A stretch of DNA of 5,511 bases. Origin: Chloroflexota bacterium. Lineage in GTDB: Bacteria; Chloroflexota; Anaerolineae; J102. The notes below the pieces were generated by a model. That model did not search any database. It saw only the letters and a list, made by a program, of their open reading frames with translations, and had not been told where the DNA came from. The stretch covers positions 1 to 5,511 of the forward strand of contig PIVW01000398.1 of NCBI GenBank assembly GCA_003353825.1, in the 5' to 3' direction. The position numbers and the translations under genes were made by a program. Below are positions 4,042-5,511 of this stretch, in pieces; within the stretch, counting starts at the first letter, position 1, and each line of letters begins with the position of its first letter.

Positions 4042-5511
4042 ACCCCCAACTCCTCAAAATACCGCTTGATGGTCGCGGCCAACTCCACTGCCTCGGCGTT
4101 GAGGTCCTCCAATTCCACGTGGATATCGCGCAGGGTTTCCTCGAAGTCGAAGTCCTCGTCCACCTCTTCCGGGGCCACGCCCACGTAGCGGCCCGGGGTC
4201 AAGCTCCAGTCGTTGGCGGCGATCTTCCTCCGGTCCACCAGCTTCACCAGTCCCGGTACGTCCTGCAGTTCGGCGTCGGGGAAGCGCTCGGTCAGCCAGT
4301 GGGCCTGCCGCCAAAAATAGCGCACCTGCTTCAACCGCTGCACAACGGCCTGACGGGTCTCGTCCGTCGTCTTGCGCGCCCGGTTGATCTCTCGCCCCGA
4401 CCAGTGATCGCTCTTCCCGGCCTCCCTCCCCTTGTCGCAGGTCTCGATCAGGCGACCGGGCAGCTTATAAAGCAGGTCGCTCTGCCTGACCAAATCACGG
4501 CTGCGCTCGGTCAGGGGCGCAAGCCTTTCCACTGCCGTCTTCAGGGCGCCGTTGCCGGTCTGCTGGCTTCGCCAGAGGGTTTGCTGCCCGGCCAGTGCCT
4601 GCCGGAAGGCCGCCACATCCGCCCGGAAAAGGGCTGCGGCCTCGTTCAGTTCCCGCAGTGGTTCGGCCTGAGGGCCGTTCTCAGATTGGCTCGTCAAGAA
4701 AGGTTTGATGGCTGCCCGCAGGTCGTCCAGCGCCGCACCAAAGGCCGGCAACGGCTCGATCGGCTTGCCGATGTCGTCCTGGCCGGCAAAGCAGTTTTCG
4801 CCCTCGTCCAGCGTCCAGCGGCAGTAGCTTTGTACCAAGGCCAGGTATTTGTCGGTCTGCCCCCGGTACAGCCAGACAATGGCCAGCAGGTTCTGCTCTT
4901 GCTCCGGGCTGAAGTCGTAGATCTTGCGGGTGACCTTGCGATAGACGTTGCGGGCGTCGAGCATCAACACTTTATCCTGCTGCGCCTCCGGCCTGGCCCG
5001 GTTCAGGAACCACAGTTCGCAGGGCACGGTGCGGGTGTAGAAGAAGTTGGAGCGGATGGAGATCATGATGTCCACGTCGCCGCTTTCCACCAGCTTCTGC
5101 CGCACTTTGGCCTCGTCCCGCCCGGCGCTGGAGGCCTGGCTCGACATGACAAAACCGGCCCGGCCCAGTTCGTTCAGGTAGCTGTAGAAGTAGCTGATCC
5201 AGATGTAGTTACCGTTGGAGACCTTGCCCCTTTTGTTCGTCCCCGGCAGGCCGAAGGGCAAGCGGGGGTCGCTCTTGACCTTGTCGGCGTCGATCTCATC
5301 CACGTTAAAGGGCGGATTGGCCATCACAAAGTCGGCCTTGCCCAGCAGTTCGTGCGGGTCTTCGTAGTAGGTGATTGCCTGCTGGATGTCCCCTTCCAGA
5401 CCGTGCACGGCCAAGTTCATTTTGGCCAGGCGGATGGTGGTGCTGTTATTATCCAGACCATAGAAGGTGAGTTTATCCACCCGTTCCTGATGCCGGCACT
5501 CGACGAAGAGG
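4038..5511 (-). CDS. hsdM: Type I restriction-modification methyltransferase subunit HsdM (5' end outside window)
   Basis: The catalytic subunit transfers a methyl group from S-adenosylmethionine to adenine at sites chosen by HsdS. The catalytic motif IV NPPF lies at 5307-5318, preceded by the family segment FYGLDNNSTTIRLAKMNLAVHGLEG and followed by NYIWISYFYSYLNELGRAGFVMSSQAS and FYTRTVPCELWFLNR. The C-terminal part is long and helical, ending VDEDFDFEETLRDIHVELEDLNAEAVELAATIKRYFEELGV-like sequence that contacts HsdS. The GTG at 5480 is not the start. The frame stays open to the window edge and reads LFVECRHQER upstream, just after where the SAM-binding motif I should stand, so the N-terminal helical domain and motif I lie outside. 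Sampled DNA is about 68% GC, far above the cassette array. Translation is coupled to hsdS through ATGA. Confidence 0.95.
   Translation of the reverse strand, partial: LFVECRHQERVDKLTFYGLDNNSTTIRLAKMNLAVHGLEGDIQQAITYYEDPHELLGKADFVMANPPFNVDEIDADKVKSDPRLPFGLPGTNKRGKVSNGNYIWISYFYSYLNELGRAGFVMSSQASSAGRDEAKVRQKLVESGDVDIMISIRSNFFYTRTVPCELWFLNRARPEAQQDKVLMLDARNVYRKVTRKIYDFSPEQEQNLLAIVWLYRGQTDKYLALVQSYCRWTLDEGENCFAGQDDIGKPIEPLPAFGAALDDLRAAIKPFLTSQSENGPQAEPLRELNEAAALFRADVAAFRQALAGQQTLWRSQQTGNGALKTAVERLAPLTERSRDLVRQSDLLYKLPGRLIETCDKGREAGKSDHWSGREINRARKTTDETRQAVVQRLKQVRYFWRQAHWLTERFPDAELQDVPGLVKLVDRRKIAANDWSLTPGRYVGVAPEEVDEDFDFEETLRDIHVELEDLNAEAVELAATIKRYFEELGV
4050..4055 (-). promoter_or_regulatory. Ribosome binding site of hsdS within the hsdM end
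   Basis: GAGGAG lies eight bases before the hsdS ATG, inside the last codons of hsdM. Together with the ATGA overlap it indicates translational coupling, which would help balance the two methyltransferase subunits. It also supports the ATG at 4039-4041 as the true start. Confidence 0.65.

Noticed and set aside
5478..5480. GTG as the start of hsdM
   Set aside because: The frame continues open to the window edge with sensible HsdM-like residues, and the conserved N-terminal domain and motif I would be missing. It is an internal valine.
1..5511. CRISPR array, tRNA or insertion sequence
   Set aside because: No regularly spaced direct repeats, cloverleaf-like sequence, transposase motifs or terminal inverted repeats were found by reading both strands.

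Overview
The window joins two unlike regions that converge tail to tail. Bases 1 to about 2418 look like the 3' part of an integron gene-cassette array, a chromosomal integron or a cluster of attC sites without an integrase. Bases about 2419 to 5511 carry the 3' part of a type I restriction-modification operon on the minus strand. No integrase gene, attI, tRNA, rRNA, insertion sequence or CRISPR array is visible. The content fits a proteobacterium, probably gamma or beta, because sedentary integrons and these HigBA and HsdMS types are common there. This placement is inference, and I cannot name a genus.

Array, left to right on the + strand. Cassette 1 (left end not identified) holds a broken C-terminal piece of a UvrD-like superfamily 1 helicase, then attC1 (518-696). 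Cassette 2 (691-1577) holds one uncharacterised P-loop protein of 226 residues, then attC2 (1457-1583). Cassette 3 (1578-2412) holds a HigB/HigA toxin-antitoxin pair with its own promoter and an overlapping inverted-repeat operator, then attC3 (2296-2418). All three genes or gene pairs point the same way, each is followed by one attC, and the spacers contain little else. This is the standard cassette arrangement. The attC calls rest on R''/R' core heptamers plus complementary inner arms, and two of the three show an unpaired extra base in the left arm.

Restriction-modification side, read from the right edge leftwards. hsdM (methyltransferase, 5' end outside the window) overlaps hsdS (specificity subunit) by ATGA. 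hsdS overlaps a DUF3800-family gene by another ATGA. The DUF3800 gene is a pseudogene: an in-frame TAA interrupts clearly recognisable family sequence, which continues in the same frame and then loses frame before the last attC. No hsdR lies between it and the array, so hsdR is either upstream of hsdM outside the window or has been lost.

How the parts may work together. HsdM and HsdS would form a DNA methyltransferase; whether it still restricts depends on an unseen hsdR. HigBA probably stabilises the array by addiction, a role proposed for toxin-antitoxin cassettes in large integrons. The P-loop cassette gene is the main unknown. Base composition supports the join: a sample line in cassette 1 is about 35% GC, hsdM samples reach about 68%, and hsdS is a mosaic of the two styles.
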